From contig OV884012.1 of the NCBI GenBank assembly GCA_930367205.1, positions 37,587,520 through 37,651,519 on the forward strand: DNA of 64,000 bases, read 5' to 3'. Origin of the DNA: Acanthosoma haemorrhoidale (lineage: Eukaryota; Arthropoda; Insecta; Hemiptera; Acanthosomatidae). Under the pieces are notes generated by a model, which saw only the letters and a list, made by a program, of their open reading frames with translations, did no database searches and was not told the origin of the DNA. Below are positions 15,501 through 27,186 of the stretch, piece after piece (position 1 is the first letter of the stretch; each line of letters opens with the position of its first letter). The translations under genes and the position numbers were made by a program.

Positions 15501-18500
15501 ATCTTTCATGTAATGAAAAAAAAAATGGTGAGGCCACTGATCGTTCTATCTACTAGTTAATTTTCATTCGCAGAGCACAACAGCTCGACCCCAATGACCA
15601 CCTTGTTGAATACTACCTTGCGATACATTATGCCTGCAATGGGCAGACTGTTGAAGCTATGTCTCATGTCAAGTCAAGCCTCAAGCTGTGCCCTGAGCAT
15701 GCTCCATCGCTCCACCTGATGCTTCTCTTGCTCACTGCTCAACGACAGTACCCCGAAGCTCAATCACTGCTGCAGACTGCCATCAGTGACTTCCCGGACA
15801 GTCTTGACCTTCATTATGTCAAGGCTCATTTAGAACTGCACATTCAAGGACCCGAAGTAAGTTTTATACTCAATCATGGGTAACATAAGTATTTTTACTA
15901 ACAAAAAAAAATTGTTGTTAGTCTCATGTTTTATAAGGCCACCCGAGGTCGCCCCTGTAACATACAGCACTTAAGTACTAGCAGAGAATGCATTCGCTAC
16001 TTCTCTTATGAAATAGCTAATCATTTTCCTTCATGAGTCCGAGTGAACCCTGAATTCACTGAAAATATCCTTTGGGGAGCCAGGATTAAACATCTCAGGG
16101 AAGAACTTTAAGAAATGTATTATTTATTTGCTCGACAATTTTAAGAGATAAAATTAGTTTCTTTAGTTAATTAGTTAAAATCATTTTTTTAGTTCCTCTT
16201 GAAACATTTTGTTTTGCAAATCCTATAGTATACATTATTTTCCATAAAGATGAGTGGATATAGTGTTGGGATATTGGCTTAGGGCTATGAAAGAAAAATG
16301 TTGGATTCTTATCAAATTGGCTAATAGGTGAGTTTCGAGACTTTGTATTGTTCCTGATGGTATGCTGATATGCCCGTAAGTCTTGTGTTCTAGTGTGAGA
16401 TGATTAGAGGATGGAAGTAAGATGTGCTCTATCTTACAAATAAATTTAACACAAATCTAACATTGACTTGAGCCAATATCCTACCAAATACAACCACTCA
16501 TCTAATTCATGGCAAACTATGAACTCTCAGTTTATAGACTATAAATTATATGTTATTTGTGAAAACAATAATGAATTTTTTTTAGGTTGCCTTATTAACA
16601 GCAAAAAATATGTTAGTGATATGGAAAAATATATACGAGGACCAGACAGTTGTTGATTATTCTGACAATAAGAGTGTATTTCAGCTATATACATCAGAGA
16701 TGTCAGATAAGGATTCTAGTAAGTAGCAATAAGTAGTTAACCGCTAAAGTTTTTATTTTCACAAGTATCTGATAATAAAGTAATAAGTCCTTGACACAAC
16801 TCATGAAGAGATTAGGCCTACCGAGGTTGTCATCTTGCCTATATTGTGCTTATGTAACTTTTAAACTGTTTTATTTTTTATCCTGATTTGCTATTTTTTT
16901 ATTCATGTAGCTACATGTTTTCCTTCACAAAGCTGAATGGTTCTCATCCTGACCTATCCTCCTCAGAAAAAAATCTTAAGCAGACCCGCGGATCGAATCT
17001 GGGTGTTTTTAATTAGTAGTCAGCACAGCCTTATGACCACATATAACCCTAAGGAATTTTGCTGCAATTGGTTGATATAACATAAATTTCTAAGATATTC
17101 TCAGTTTTTATTGACATCCTGATAGCTATCTATAGGGTGTCCCAGAATTAACGCAAGATTTGATTTAAATAAAAAACACAGTTATTAGTATTTTTGTTGT
17201 TATTTTTTTATTGAATTATAAAGTAAATAGGATAGGGTTATTTATGGAATAACACATCGGGCAAATGGCCTCCACGACTTTGCTGGCACATACGCACTCT
17301 TTTGTCGAAATTTTCCATGACCATTTGACATAAATGTGGTTGAATTTCGTTGATGCAGCGTTGAATTTCCTCTTTTAATGCACGGGTGGATGTGGGCTTG
17401 TTGACATACACCTTTGACTTCAAATTCTGATCACCGAAACGAGAAAGTTCTAAGACATAAGCATCTAAAGAAACTTGGGGATAAGTATTTACTAAAAAAA
17501 CAAAATTAACTTTGTGATCCCTGAATTTGCTGAATTTACTTATGATGGTCAATTGACAGTACAATGTTGTAGCATATCTAGTCTCCACCCAGGGTCTTAA
17601 TCACAATACTTTTAAACTTGGTTTTCAAATGGCACTGATTCTTCCTGAAGCTCAAGCATCATGCCCCACTAAGATCTCGATTAAGCCGAAAAAAATTGAT
17701 GACATGAAAAATCTGGCCATTTTTGAATTTTGAATAAGCTTACATGGTTGGCCTACTGCTAATGGTGGGAGGGGGGCAAGAAAGGAAGTTCAGAGCCTTT
17801 AACATTTCACTTAATGTTTTAACTTCTGTTTAATTTAACAAATTTTGTTTGCATGTTAATTGGAAAAGAAGATAGGTTATTAAATTGTTCCTGTGTACTT
17901 AGTTGTTCTAACAAGTTTCATGCAAGGGCATCAGGGCATGCCTTTTGCCAAAATTCACAAGGTCAATATTATTAATTCTTTAAACTCGATTGGATAAGTT
18001 ATAAATAATGTTTTTTATTGATGCAACCATTTGGTGCCTTTAAATAAATTCAAATATTTATCCCAGGCAGTTTTTGAGATTTTCTGAGAATATACTGTCA
18101 TCTTGCGCTTCTTACTTAAAGCCATTCATTTATAAATAAAAGTTTATAACAATTATTGGTTAAAGAAAAAAAAATTAGTGATAGGGTTGGGATTCTAGCC
18201 CAGGACCTTCTTTCTGTTGACACCCTTCCAATCAGGCCATCCCACGGGAATGGAATAAATTTATATTATTATAAGTATTAAAATTAAATAAATAAAGTTT
18301 TAATTATTTATATAAATTTGTAAGACTCAAAAAGTATTATTGGTAGCATAGTATATTATAGAAATTATTGCCAAAAAAACAACTCTAATCCTGTTGAATT
18401 CTTTCAGGCTCTCTTCATGCACATTCATTAGCTGCCTCTAGGGTTGAACAGGCGCTTTCTGAAGTGGCGTCAACTCTGTCAACATTTACCCCAAAGCCAG

Positions 18501-21500
18501 GGCCACAGAGAGCTTGGCTTCTACAGCTGCAAATCTGGCTTCTTCTTGCCGAATTATATCTCTCAATGGAACAGATACCATCGGCAGCCAACTGTATCCA
18601 AGAAGCAGCAAGCATATATCCTCTTTCGCACCACATAATGTTCACGGTGTGTGTGTATTTATATGCAGTAGAAAAATATTTATTATGACAATATAAAATA
18701 TATATATTTCTGTTTCAGAGAGGACTGGTACATGAACAAAAAAGAGAGTTTGTCGAGGCTAGGCAGTGTTTCCAAAATGCAGTATCAATTAATCCTTCCC
18801 ATATCAAAAGTTTGCAGCATTTGGTATGTATATAGTTTAATTATTCATTAAACTCACCACTTTACCGTAACAATCAACCTCCACCGAGGATTCCCACACT
18901 CCTTACTCCTCTCACACCACCTTCAAGCAGGTCCTCCTAGTTCAAGGATCCGATCACCCTAAATATTTTATATTTCTCCCTCATCCTCAAATTCTAACTA
19001 GAGAGCTTAGGAAATAAAAAAAAAATAAACTTAGCTACATTATATACAGGTTTTTCCTTTATTTTTCCCACATCCTATTTTTATAAGTTTGAGAGCTAAG
19101 AAGAAAAAAAAAAAAAAAATTAAACAGTTAAAAAAAAAAAATTTATTTGGATTCAAGTGTTATGTATTAGTTTTAAGTAAGGGTTTAAAAATTCAATGAA
19201 ATGCTCCTAGAAGGGTGAAGGGCCCTAGTTTATGTCTATCAGTTATATTCAAGGATTCATTGAACAAGAGCGAAAAAGTGTATGTACTTGGTTTTATTAT
19301 CATGCTAGTTTGTTTTTTTTATGTAAAATTAAATGTATCATTTGTAATTAACAAATCTATTTTCTAAGATACCCATGAAAAGGTAGATTCGTAGGATTTT
19401 AAAAGTAGATTTATATTAAGGGTTTTCTATGCATTTGTTGTAAGTTATACTACCACATGATGTCAGTTTATTCAATGAAAAAGTAATTTTATGAATAATG
19501 TAATTTTAAAATTACTAGGCTTGTAAATTGGTTTACTGCTGTACCATCATGCTAGTCTCTAAATGAAATGACAATAAATGTAATTCATGATGGTCTAAGT
19601 AAGTAAGGTCTACTGTTAAAGAGAGATTTAGATATCACAAGCATTAATTATTATTAAGGATCATTAATACCTGAGTTTCAAAGTACTGTTTGCTAACCGT
19701 CATCAATCCAACCTCTACCGTTTAATATTAATTTTAATTTTACATCAATTCACATGTCGGGGTCGATCACATATAGCATTACCATGGCCCAAAAAGGGAA
19801 AAATGTATTTATTAGAATTAATAATCATTTTATGACCTACTGACAGCTTGATTGAGGGTTCTAAGTTCTAACTCTTTCTACTTCGGACATATTTGACAAT
19901 TTACGTACTAAAGTAGTGGATTTTTTTTTTTTTTTATATTTATAAAAATGTCCAACATTTTATATAACTACTTTAAGGGACATTTTAATGTTAACAGAAC
20001 AAGTTTCTTGACCACCAAAAACTCTTCCCATACTTAATATACTAAAACGTACTTTAAAAATCTTTCAAACATCACATGGCCTATATTTTTTACAAATCCA
20101 TCTCAAGATATTCAATTGATTCAATTTTTGACACCAAATTTTGTTTTCACATACTAAAAAAAAAGTATAATATTTCTATTATCTACACATTTACTTCGAT
20201 GAGCAAACATCTTGAGCCTACCCCTTGAACTATTTGAATACAGGAGACCCTCTTCCAAATCTGGGCTAGGATTCCAATACTAATTAATTCTATAAAATAA
20301 TATTAATTGAAACTAATCTAATGTAAGATGTATTTCCATATATTTTCAGGGTTTGATGTATCATTACTTAGGCAATCAAAGAATGGCAGAAAAAGTATTA
20401 AGAGATGCAGCACGAATAGATCCTCATTCACCAAAAACATGGTAAATTAAGTTTAATTATAAATGTAAAAATCGTATAAATTTTAAAATGGTTTGAATAT
20501 ATAATAATGTGTTTTTATTTATTCTGGGGCTACTGTACCCAAAGAACAATTAAGGTGGGATTTCAATGTGAAGTTGTTACCACCCTACATTACCTGTACG
20601 TAAATATGTATGCAAATGGCCGGAACCCTTTCCAATGGGTCTGAGTGGGGTCAGTGGTAATGCAACATTAGTGACTCCAGTGAGATTGTTCTGTCGAGTC
20701 TAGACTAGTGGTAACTGTGATTTGCAATGTTTTTGTTGTAGTTCAACTTTTTCATTATGAGCTATTTCTGAAGGTTGATTGAAATTCGTTATAAGAAGAA
20801 AGGCGTATGTCATATGTGTAAAACATGCTACATACATTCATTTGTTGCATTTTTAATTTTCAACTTTAACTTAGAGTAGAACTGAGAAACAGCAGTAGTT
20901 CCTGAGTTCCTGAAGGTAAATCATAAAAATTGAAATCATAAAAAAAATCACTTCAATTGATTGAGTCAGCCTTTGATCGCCAGTCACAGCTGTACACAGT
21001 GCAACAATAAATGAATTAAAAATTAAGGAGATAACTATGAGTCGGCGGAGATGACAAATTTTATTGAAGCATTTTAATGTGGAGACGGTGCAATGATAAG
21101 TAAAGTCTTTCCAACAGAAGGGTTTTTTTTTTAAAAAAATACTGTTTACATTAATTAATCAAAAACAAGCTAATTATATCATAGTGTATATTATCTTATT
21201 TGGGAAATTATGTAGAAATTACTTGTTTTGTTTTTTTCACGATTTGTTAAAGTTTTGTAAAAATAACTGAGATAATTTGTATGGTTACCGTTGAAGCACA
21301 TATTGTGTACTGTCTATCATGTTCGTATTGAAATATTTCTCGTCCAAATCTAGCTTCTTCAGTATGCACCCAGAAAAAAAGTAAATTAAAAGTAGGCTGC
21401 TACAGTTCATTCACTAAGAGAATGGAGTTGAAATTTGGTAGAAGAAAAAATTGACAAGGAAAGTCACAAGTTGAAAGGTCGGTGATGTTACCAATCTTTG

Positions 21501-21824
21501 TACTCGTGACTTCTCATGTCAATTTTTTCTTCTTCCAAATTTCAACTGCAGTTCAGTTTCAACAGAATTCTCTTAGAAAATGATCTGTAGGTGACAAATA
21601 AACACTATTTAACTGTACTTTTAATTGGTTATTATGTTGATCAAGGTATCATGTCTTTGCTGTTATGTTGATGTATAATTTCTTGTTGTAGGTACAATCT
21701 TGGAAAAGTACTGGAATCCCTTTGTGATTACTCAAGAGCTAGTGATTGCATGGCTACAGCCCTTCAAGTAGAGTCTGTGAGCCCCCTTTTACCATATACA
21801 TCCATTCCTATTACTTTTGAATAA
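3566..21824 (+). CDS. TTC7: Tetratricopeptide repeat protein 7 (15 exons, N-terminal exon missing)
   Basis: Exons: 3566 (or 3579)-3717, 5234-5402, 8041-8211, 8557-8683, 8763-8890, 8967-9084, 9815-9962, 11936-12124, 14230-14408, 15574-15856, 16586-16718, 18408-18646, 18719-18823, 20350-20441, 21692-21824. All have GT-AG borders and keep one frame across every junction, giving about 788 residues against roughly 840 in animal TTC7A/B. The missing 40-50 residues are the N-terminal helix. Hallmarks include LLGEGKLEIYLEE, YAVKGLCLEK, VYDLLTITL and ASRVEQALSEVASTL, then C-terminal TPR helices such as EKVLRDAA. In other animals the protein binds EFR3, FAM126 and PI4KA and places the kinase at the plasma membrane to make PI4P. 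The last exon ends with a short tail resembling the family C-terminus, stop at 21822-21824. Introns hold a mariner, a Tc1/mariner fragment and short inverted-repeat elements. Confidence 0.95.
5883..6918 (-). mobile_element. Mariner transposon (mellifera-like), inactive
   Basis: An element of about 1,036 bp in the TTC7 intron between exons 5234-5402 and 8041-8211, antisense to the gene. Terminal inverted repeats of about 28 bp (core AGGTTGGCTAAAAGTTCG at the left, the matching GGTTGCCCAAAAAGTCCG on the minus strand at the right) are flanked by TA at 5881-5882 and 6919-6920. It holds one degraded transposase gene. The target duplication and preserved ends show a complete insertion rather than a fragment. 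Confidence 0.93.
5959..6734 (-). pseudogene. Mariner transposase pseudogene
   Basis: Reads from an ATG at 6734 (MENQTN...), but a frameshift a few codons later breaks the start; the rest is open from 6702 down to 5980. The second and third catalytic aspartates are present in HHDNARPHTS and YSPDLTPSDFHLF, the mariner DD34D pattern. The first motif, normally GDEKWI, reads ATKWI, so the first aspartate is lost. A TAA at 5980-5982 cuts off the last seven residues of the expected protein. Three independent lesions make the copy dead. The HTH motif near the N-terminus is only partly kept. Confidence 0.92.
7365..7560. repeat. Foldback (hairpin) element, family A
   Basis: Left arm at 7365-7420 and right arm at 7495-7560 are inverted copies: both start from TTAATTAA-type sequence followed by AACA(G/A)CCAAA, then GGCAAGAT and a GAACC or GAGCC stretch. 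The AT-rich middle contains the segment ATTTTATTTGGTAAATAA twice (about 7421 and 7469). The arms resemble the hairpins at 40.3 kb and 44.9 kb. It lies in a TTC7 intron and has no coding capacity. Confidence 0.65.
10560..10865 (+). repeat. Diverged dispersed repeat, copy 1
   Basis: Shares order and sequence with 13010-13265: a CAACCTG-type segment, an AT-rich block, then a stretch around ACTTACAACCGTAAGAGATTAA matching TTTACAACCCTAAGAGGTTAA in copy 2. By eye similarity is moderate, with several gaps. It lies in the TTC7 intron before exon 11936-12124. The family is unknown to me. Confidence 0.5.
13010..13265 (+). repeat. Diverged dispersed repeat, copy 2
   Basis: Second copy of the repeat at 10560-10865, same orientation, in the next TTC7 intron. 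The two are not LTRs of one element, because a TTC7 exon (11936-12124) lies between them. Confidence 0.5.
16255..16505. repeat. MITE-like inverted-repeat element, family B
   Basis: The left end contains GTTGGGATATTGGCTTAGG (about 16,267). The right end, read on the minus strand, contains TTGGTAGGATATTGGCTCAAG (its plus-strand complement sits at about 16,471-16,495). The intervening 200 bp has no open frame. A shorter relative with the same ends is at 31,640-31,766. It lies in the TTC7 intron upstream of exon 16586-16718. Confidence 0.6.
17131..17600 (-). mobile_element. Tc1/mariner-superfamily transposon fragment with transposase C-terminus
   Basis: The left edge is a typical terminal repeat, TA followed by AGGGTGTCCCAGAATTAACG. 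On the minus strand an open frame from 17,588 to 17,238 encodes the end of a transposase: SKVYVNKPTSTRALKEEIQR, then NFDKRVRMCQQSRGGHLPDV, a pattern I know from many insect mariner-like transposases with GGGTGTCCC ends. Upstream sequence is scrambled, the catalytic aspartates are gone, and no matching right-hand terminal repeat is seen. A 5'-truncated dead copy in a TTC7 intron. Confidence 0.8.
18860..19140 (+). repeat. LINE 3' UTR and poly(A) tails
   Basis: Contains TTCCCACATCCTATTTTTAT followed by AAGTTTGAGAGCTAAG and an A-run, matching the 3' end of the LINE at 57.66-59.32 kb (the same motif at about 59,256). A weaker copy of the same end (GAGAGCTTAGG plus A-run) lies at about 18,990-19,030, so two tails may be nested. 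No coding part remains. Lies in the TTC7 intron after exon 18719-18823. Confidence 0.65.
21400..21592. repeat. Foldback element with long hairpin arms
   Basis: Left arm about 21,400-21,475 and right arm about 21,505-21,590 are inverted copies. Both, in opposite orientation, contain CACTAAGAGAATGG/TTCTAAGAGAATTC, then GTTGAAATTTGG and AGAAGAAAAAATTGACA, then AAGTCAC. The loop is only about 30-40 bp. It lies in the last TTC7 intron. No open frame. Confidence 0.75.
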
Positions 21825-23234
21825 TGTGACTGTGATTTATTGTTACTTAAGTATTACAGCGATGAGTATTTAAATATTTACACAAAATACTACTGATATT
21901 TCATACGCTCACTCAAACTTGTTAAATTTTGTTATTGTTGTCTTATTTTGTATAGTCTTATTATGTTGTATATTATATCAGGTGAAACATGACCCTGAAT
22001 CCCTCTCATTTTAAACTAAGTGTTGTTACGTTTAGATAATGTTCAGATCCATTTTTATGAATGTGACCGATATCTTAAATTTTACTTATTTTCTTAATTT
22101 TTGTATCTGAAATATTTTTCTAAATATGATTAGTAGGAATTTCACTGTTTTGATTCATGACATTCCACTTAATAATAATATTTAAAAAATTACTTATTGA
22201 TTATAAACAGTGATTAATAAATCATTGTGTAATATACATTAACTCACTATATCAAGTCTACACTCAAATCATTTAAATGAAACCAAAGAGGTAAAAGTTA
22301 AAATTTGCCTTGCCTGTTATATTATGAAATATTATTTTTATTACAATAATTTTAGTACAATTTGATATAAATTTGAATGCATTGTAAATGTGTTCACCAT
22401 ATAAATATTTACAAATTTATAATATAATCGATATGGAGATATTTTTTAAATGTTTCAAAATCATTTATATGTCTTGTTTATAATACAAATGTAAACTGTA
22501 GCATTTAATTTTTCAATTCTTTGGAATATATAACTTAAAGAAGTTGTCTTTTATTATTTATTACATGGTATTATTACCATATAGATAAGGTTAATTACTT
22601 AAATTATTTTTCTCAATATAATTTAAAAGTTGTGATGTTATTTTTGATTAAGGTTGTTTGGAATAATATATTGTTTTATAACTTGTTCATTATTTACATA
22701 CTTTGTCGATTAGTAAATGCCTAAGTCATAAGTTGACCAATTTATTGAAAGAATCAAAAACCAAAACAGTTGATATTATTTTGTGTAGTTGGTCACGAAT
22801 TTGTCATTTAGTTCAACAAAAAAAATGACTAATTAAATAATAATTTCCTATCTAATAAGATAGGAAAAATAACTTAAAGTGGAAACTAAATATTACAAAA
22901 CATTGAGACTACCAGTCATAGATAGCAATAAATACTGGAGTATAATACATTACATAAATTTAACATTTCTATACACTTTTTGATGTTTGTTTTTAATACA
23001 ATAATCTACTCACCTCTGGCATCCATAAAAAAAATTATAGTGACATATGTAAGGCTTACCTTAAAAATTAAAATACATACTTTAAAAATAATGGAACAAT
23101 ATTTAGTATGTTCATATATATCGGTATTGAGCAGAACATTCAATACATAAAAAAATATTTACTTTGTCAATATTGCAAAGTTTGTTTGTTTAAAATGGAT
23201 GCAAAAATGAATAAGTTTTGAAGAAAAAAATTAA
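21825..23234. other. TTC7-MtnB convergent intergenic stretch
   Basis: About 1.4 kb of very AT-rich sequence between the two stop codons. It should hold the 3' UTRs of both genes. An AATAAA-like site for TTC7 is possible near 22,210 but cannot be chosen with confidence among many AT-rich candidates. No open frame or recognisable repeat. Confidence 0.5.
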
Positions 23235-23240
23235 TTTATT
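23235..23240 (-). promoter_or_regulatory. MtnB polyadenylation signal
   Basis: AATAAA on the minus strand, about 33 bases after the MtnB stop codon. Confidence 0.6.
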
Positions 23241-23272
23241 GTATAAAGTTCCCTATTAATATTTACAGAAGT

Positions 23273-25219
23273 TTACAAAACAGCTCCTTCATCACTTGGG
23301 TCAAGACCATGGGCTTTCATTTTCACTGCGACATCAAATAAATAATCGTAGCACTCACACCTAGAATAAAATTTAAAAAATGAGCAATTTTTATTAAGGT
23401 ATAGCTCCCACTTGTATTTATAATAGTATGTGTTTTTTGTCTTTGGCAGTTAATTATTAATCAATGAAAAAATGTAAGTTAGTTATAACAAACAAAAGCG
23501 ATCAAAATGACCCATTGAGCTCAAAGCATCTCTTTATCAATTTGCATCTTCTCCATTTCATTTTTACCTCTGTATATCTTCTAATTTAATTTAAGTTTAA
23601 AAACAAAATGTATTGTTGAGTTATCTACCACTAAAGTCCCCAAAAATTGTTTCTTTACAAAACATTCTAAATTCCATTGAAATAGCTTCAAGGAGTAATG
23701 TTTTCTGCCCTGAAATCAAACTGGTCGGGTCATAGTTTCAAAAAATTTTAAGATTTAAATTTATCCCATTTTGATAGTCAACATCTCATGTAATACATAC
23801 TGAGTTTTTGCACTCTCCCAGGTGTCACCCCAGACATAAACTCCATGGCGCCTGACAAGAACAGCCGTTGTTGCTGGATATTCAGCAATTGCTTTTGCTA
23901 GGCTCTCTGTAAGATCTTCCTCCCAGGGGGTGTTTTCAATAATAGGAACAATTAATTTCTCATTATAGTTGTAATTTCTCTTTAGATCTTGATTTTTGAT
24001 TCCCTAAAAATAATTAAAGTTTTCACTAGTATATGAATTGGCTGTTTTTTTTATTATTTTATTGCCAGTAAAATATTGTGATTTCAATAGGCAAGATGAA
24101 TTCATTTTATGTTTTTATATTGTGCTTAAGTTTCTTAAAAAGTAGTTGAAAGATTGAAAATTTTAAAGTACCAGGAGCTTAATAAGATGAATTTGTACCA
24201 ATTGATAGAAGTTACCATCTTTGTCATATTAAAGAACTTATTTTGAATTTAAATTTACAACATAAATCCAACCAGTAAATATTATATTACAAATAGTTAT
24301 TACTTTATGTGAATTAGGTTTTTCATTACCATTTTTTACATTATAATGTAAATTTATTGTCCATTTCCGTTATTTTGAATATATGAGTAAAGTTAACCAG
24401 CATATCAATGAATATTGAAACAAGGCTCCAAGCCCTACTTAAACGGTTAGTTTCATGCATCTTAGTTTTATTATCTTATGGAATTAGGTTTTAATTGTTG
24501 GGAGACTGATGTCTGATGCAGATTGCAAAGAATTGAGATGGTTAATTGATACAAAGATAAATTTGGGTGGAGAGGCATAATTTATAAATCTATCATGATA
24601 ACAATTAGTAAAAATCTATTATTTTTTACCTGCTACTTTGTTAGTAAGAGAGGGACAAATACTTAATAAACTTAACATTCACTTATATGTGTATTTACTT
24701 TAATCATTTCGAGATGTGTGACGACAAACTCCTTGCCAGGGTATAGTAGGGTCGCCATTACAGCAGCTTTGGAATGGGTATGTATAACAGCTCCTGCACC
24801 TCTAGCTAATCGTTTTTAATTAGTTTCGAATAATATTTTTGATTATGAACATGTTATATATATATATACATATAACAAACCTCGGTAAGCACACATGAAA
24901 AGTGGTGTGCACTGGCTTTTTTTTAACTTGTTTAATTTAGGTAACTCTAAATCATTTCCATCTATATCTTGGACGAAAAGGTCATCGCCTTCAATCCTTT
25001 CTTTTTGAACTCCAGATGGTGCAATGTATATTCTTTCACTGTGAAATGTAACTTCCTTAGAAATACTATATTTATGAATGACTTACAGTGAAAAGTAAAT
25101 AAAAATTACCCTTGTTTGATACTGATTCCTCCTCCTGTACCAGTTACCCAACCAAGATTATAAAACTGTTTTAATAGTTCTGGAATCAATATCCTGGGGT
25201 GTTCTTTGTTCATTTCAAA
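23273..25219 (-). CDS. MtnB (APIP): Methylthioribulose-1-phosphate dehydratase (APIP/MtnB), 5 exons
   Basis: Exons on the minus strand: 25219-25110, 25038-24881, 24799-24699, 24003-23801, 23360-23273, all GT-AG, one continuous frame, stop at 23275-23273. The enzyme dehydrates 5-methylthioribulose 1-phosphate in the cytosolic methionine salvage pathway; the human protein also restrains apoptosis. From the ATG at 25213 the product is 217 residues. Zinc ligands are His94 and His96 (HTHS) and His174 ([10 protein letters not shown]); the catalytic Glu is at 118 (THLEMIK) and the active-site Cys at 78 (KKSQCTPLF). Spacing matches human APIP except for two residues missing before RGAGAV. Human APIP is 242 residues, so a short upstream exon may add an N-terminus: the first recognised exon opens two codons before this ATG behind a good splice acceptor. 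Start is therefore uncertain; identity is not. Convergent with TTC7. Confidence 0.95.
23415..23466. repeat. Arm of hairpin element, family A
   Basis: TGTCTTTGGCAGTTAATTATTAAT, preceded by an AGTATGTGTTTT stretch, matches the right arm of the hairpin at 40,300-40,395. The left arm is not recognisable. Lies in the last MtnB intron. Confidence 0.45.
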
Positions 25220-26065
25220 CTGTAAGAAATTTAGAATTGTCTAAACCAATATTTCTCACTGTGGATTTAGGAATTACTGTTATCAGTAATCACGATAAGG
25301 AAGATAACAGATATATTTTATGAAGCTATTTCTTTAAAATTATTTATTTATTCTTATGACCCGATGAGGATGAAATATTATCATGTAGACAACAAATATA
25401 TATACCCTGTCAGTAATTTATTTATTTGTAGTCATAATAATATTTTGTCTAGTCCAGATAAGATGAAGTATGACTTGTGAACGAACAGTACTCGATGTTT
25501 TTAGTTGCACAAGCGAAACGAACGCACATTCTTAATGCCCGAGCGTGAGTTCTTCCAATGGGCACTTGGCGCTAGCGTCAATTCATAAATCGTGGAGCTA
25601 GGGAAGAACTGAAAGGAAGGACGCCTGCCGTTGGCCTTATTGCCTCGTTAAAAATACAAACTTACTCATTATTTAATTACAATATTACATATATATAATT
25701 AACAATAATATTACTCATATTAATTAATTAATGCCAATAATAATATACACGTATAAATTTTAACCTAGTTTTAAATTAATTACAATGGACATTCCTTTAA
25801 AGGTTTTTTAATACAGTAATAAACCGAGAAAACTATGTAAAAAAAATATATAATCGGGAAAAAAGTACAAGCAAAAAGTGTTGTAAATAATTTTTTTTTT
25901 TTTTTTAAATATATTCCTTTAAAACATATTTTAGGGCCATCAAATTACGGTTTTAAGTCTACTGTACTAGTTTAGCTGAATATTAAGTAAAAATAATCTC
26001 AGAAAAATAAGTTAAGCTGAAAAAGACTGATAATCTAGGGGATGTTTTTTCCCCTCAGAAAATCG
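25220..26065. other. 5' flank of MtnB
   Basis: Holds the MtnB promoter and perhaps a first non-coding or short coding exon, neither of which I can fix. The patch at about 25,490-25,650 is clearly less AT-rich than its surroundings and is the best candidate for the promoter and first exon. The rest is AT-rich with no open frame. Confidence 0.4.
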
Positions 26066-26069
26066 TACT

Positions 26070-26520
26070 AGATTCGATTCCATCTTATGAACCTTTTTAG
26101 GAAAAACAATATCCCTTAGGTTATCAATCTCAAAATACTAGTCCTTGAACAGATTCTACCTTATTACCATTTTGAAAAAAACATTCCCTAGATCATCAAT
26201 GCCGAAAAGCGTAAAAATCGCTGTCAATGGAATTCTATAATTTTAAGAAAAAACTTCCCTTCCGCTTATCAGTCCCGAAATGTGAGAAAATCAGTGTGAA
26301 CTGGATTCTATCTTTCAAGGGTTTCTGAAAAAAAAAAAAACCTCTAGGGTTATTATTATGGAGAAGTGTTGAAGGAGTAAAACCGTTCTAACAACCAAGA
26401 CATTACCTCTAAGGAAAAAAACGAAATAAAGTTCGATGGTAGCAGTTTTAGGAACCTACGATTCAACAAATAGACACTTCATTTAATTAGAGAAAACAAA
26501 ACCTAAGTCGTATCTTTTTC
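26070..26520. repeat. Degenerate tandem repeat, period about 76 bp
   Basis: Related units start with a GATTC- or ATTC-type motif at about 26076, 26152, 26230, 26304, and less clearly 26381 and 26460. Each unit then has a T/A-rich segment with an A-run, a CCCT(T/A)AGGTTATCA-like segment and a CGAAA-like segment. Units are heavily diverged. Lies upstream of MtnB. Confidence 0.6.
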
Positions 26521-26694
26521 AAGCTTGGTGAAAATTACCTAATTACACTGGAGTACACTCTCATCCAATTTACATTTATTAATATAAACAGAAACTGGTA
26601 TTTTAAATCAAGGGGTCAATTCTAAAATATCATGACGCATTCTGTTGAGTGTTAGCAGAACTAACTGATCCTAGCATGGCCTGTTATTCTCGTC

Positions 26695-27186
26695 AAAAAT
26701 AATTTCTTTATTATTAGGTCTTCAGGATCCCGAAGGAGCTAACTCAAGCAAATGATCCACAACTTAAAATTTGTTGGTCAATATAAAAACTAAATTATAA
26801 AAACAGAACTTTACTGATAAATAAGTTATTTGCCGTTTGAGTGATACGTTTCGCTCTTCTGATTTTAAATTTCAGGTCAAGATAATTTAATGTTAATAAT
26901 TGACATGGAGCACGATCTATTGGTTACATTCGGTATAATCTAGTGCATTGCAGTGCTATTTGTTGAATGACAAGAGTAGAGCCCAACAGATAGCACAGAG
27001 GCCTAGGATAGCATGACCGGCCTTCCTCCTCAAAAAACAAAACAAGTTATCTTTAGTATCAGATGTTCAGGATCTCAGGAAGCTAACTATTCCAAACTGG
27101 CAGGAGAACTAGGTAGGTACTGCCTGGTGGTTTGAGCTCCTATGGGACCCTGAATACCTGATAATAAAGAAATTTTTTTTTTGTTG
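26695..27186. repeat. MITE with about 38-bp inverted ends, plus an extra half copy
   Basis: The right end, read on the minus strand from 27186, begins TTTCTTTATTATCAGGTATT and continues through CAGGGTCCC to GGAGCT. Matching left ends occur twice on the plus strand: at about 26,700 (TTTCTTTATTATTAGGTCTT) and at about 27,047 (TTATCTTTAGTATCAGATGT), both followed by TCAGGATC and GCTAACT. The inner pair makes a compact element of about 140 bp; the outer left end begins a longer partial copy whose body is repeated near 29.3-29.7 kb. No coding capacity. Confidence 0.65.

Noticed and set aside
16981..17050. tRNA-like B-box text (GCGGATCGAATCT), with similar GAACC..GGACCT segments at 3.9, 7.4, 18.2 and 45.5 kb.
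   Set aside because: No cloverleaf or A-box at the right distance. Possibly worn tRNA-derived SINEs, but not supportable as tRNA genes.
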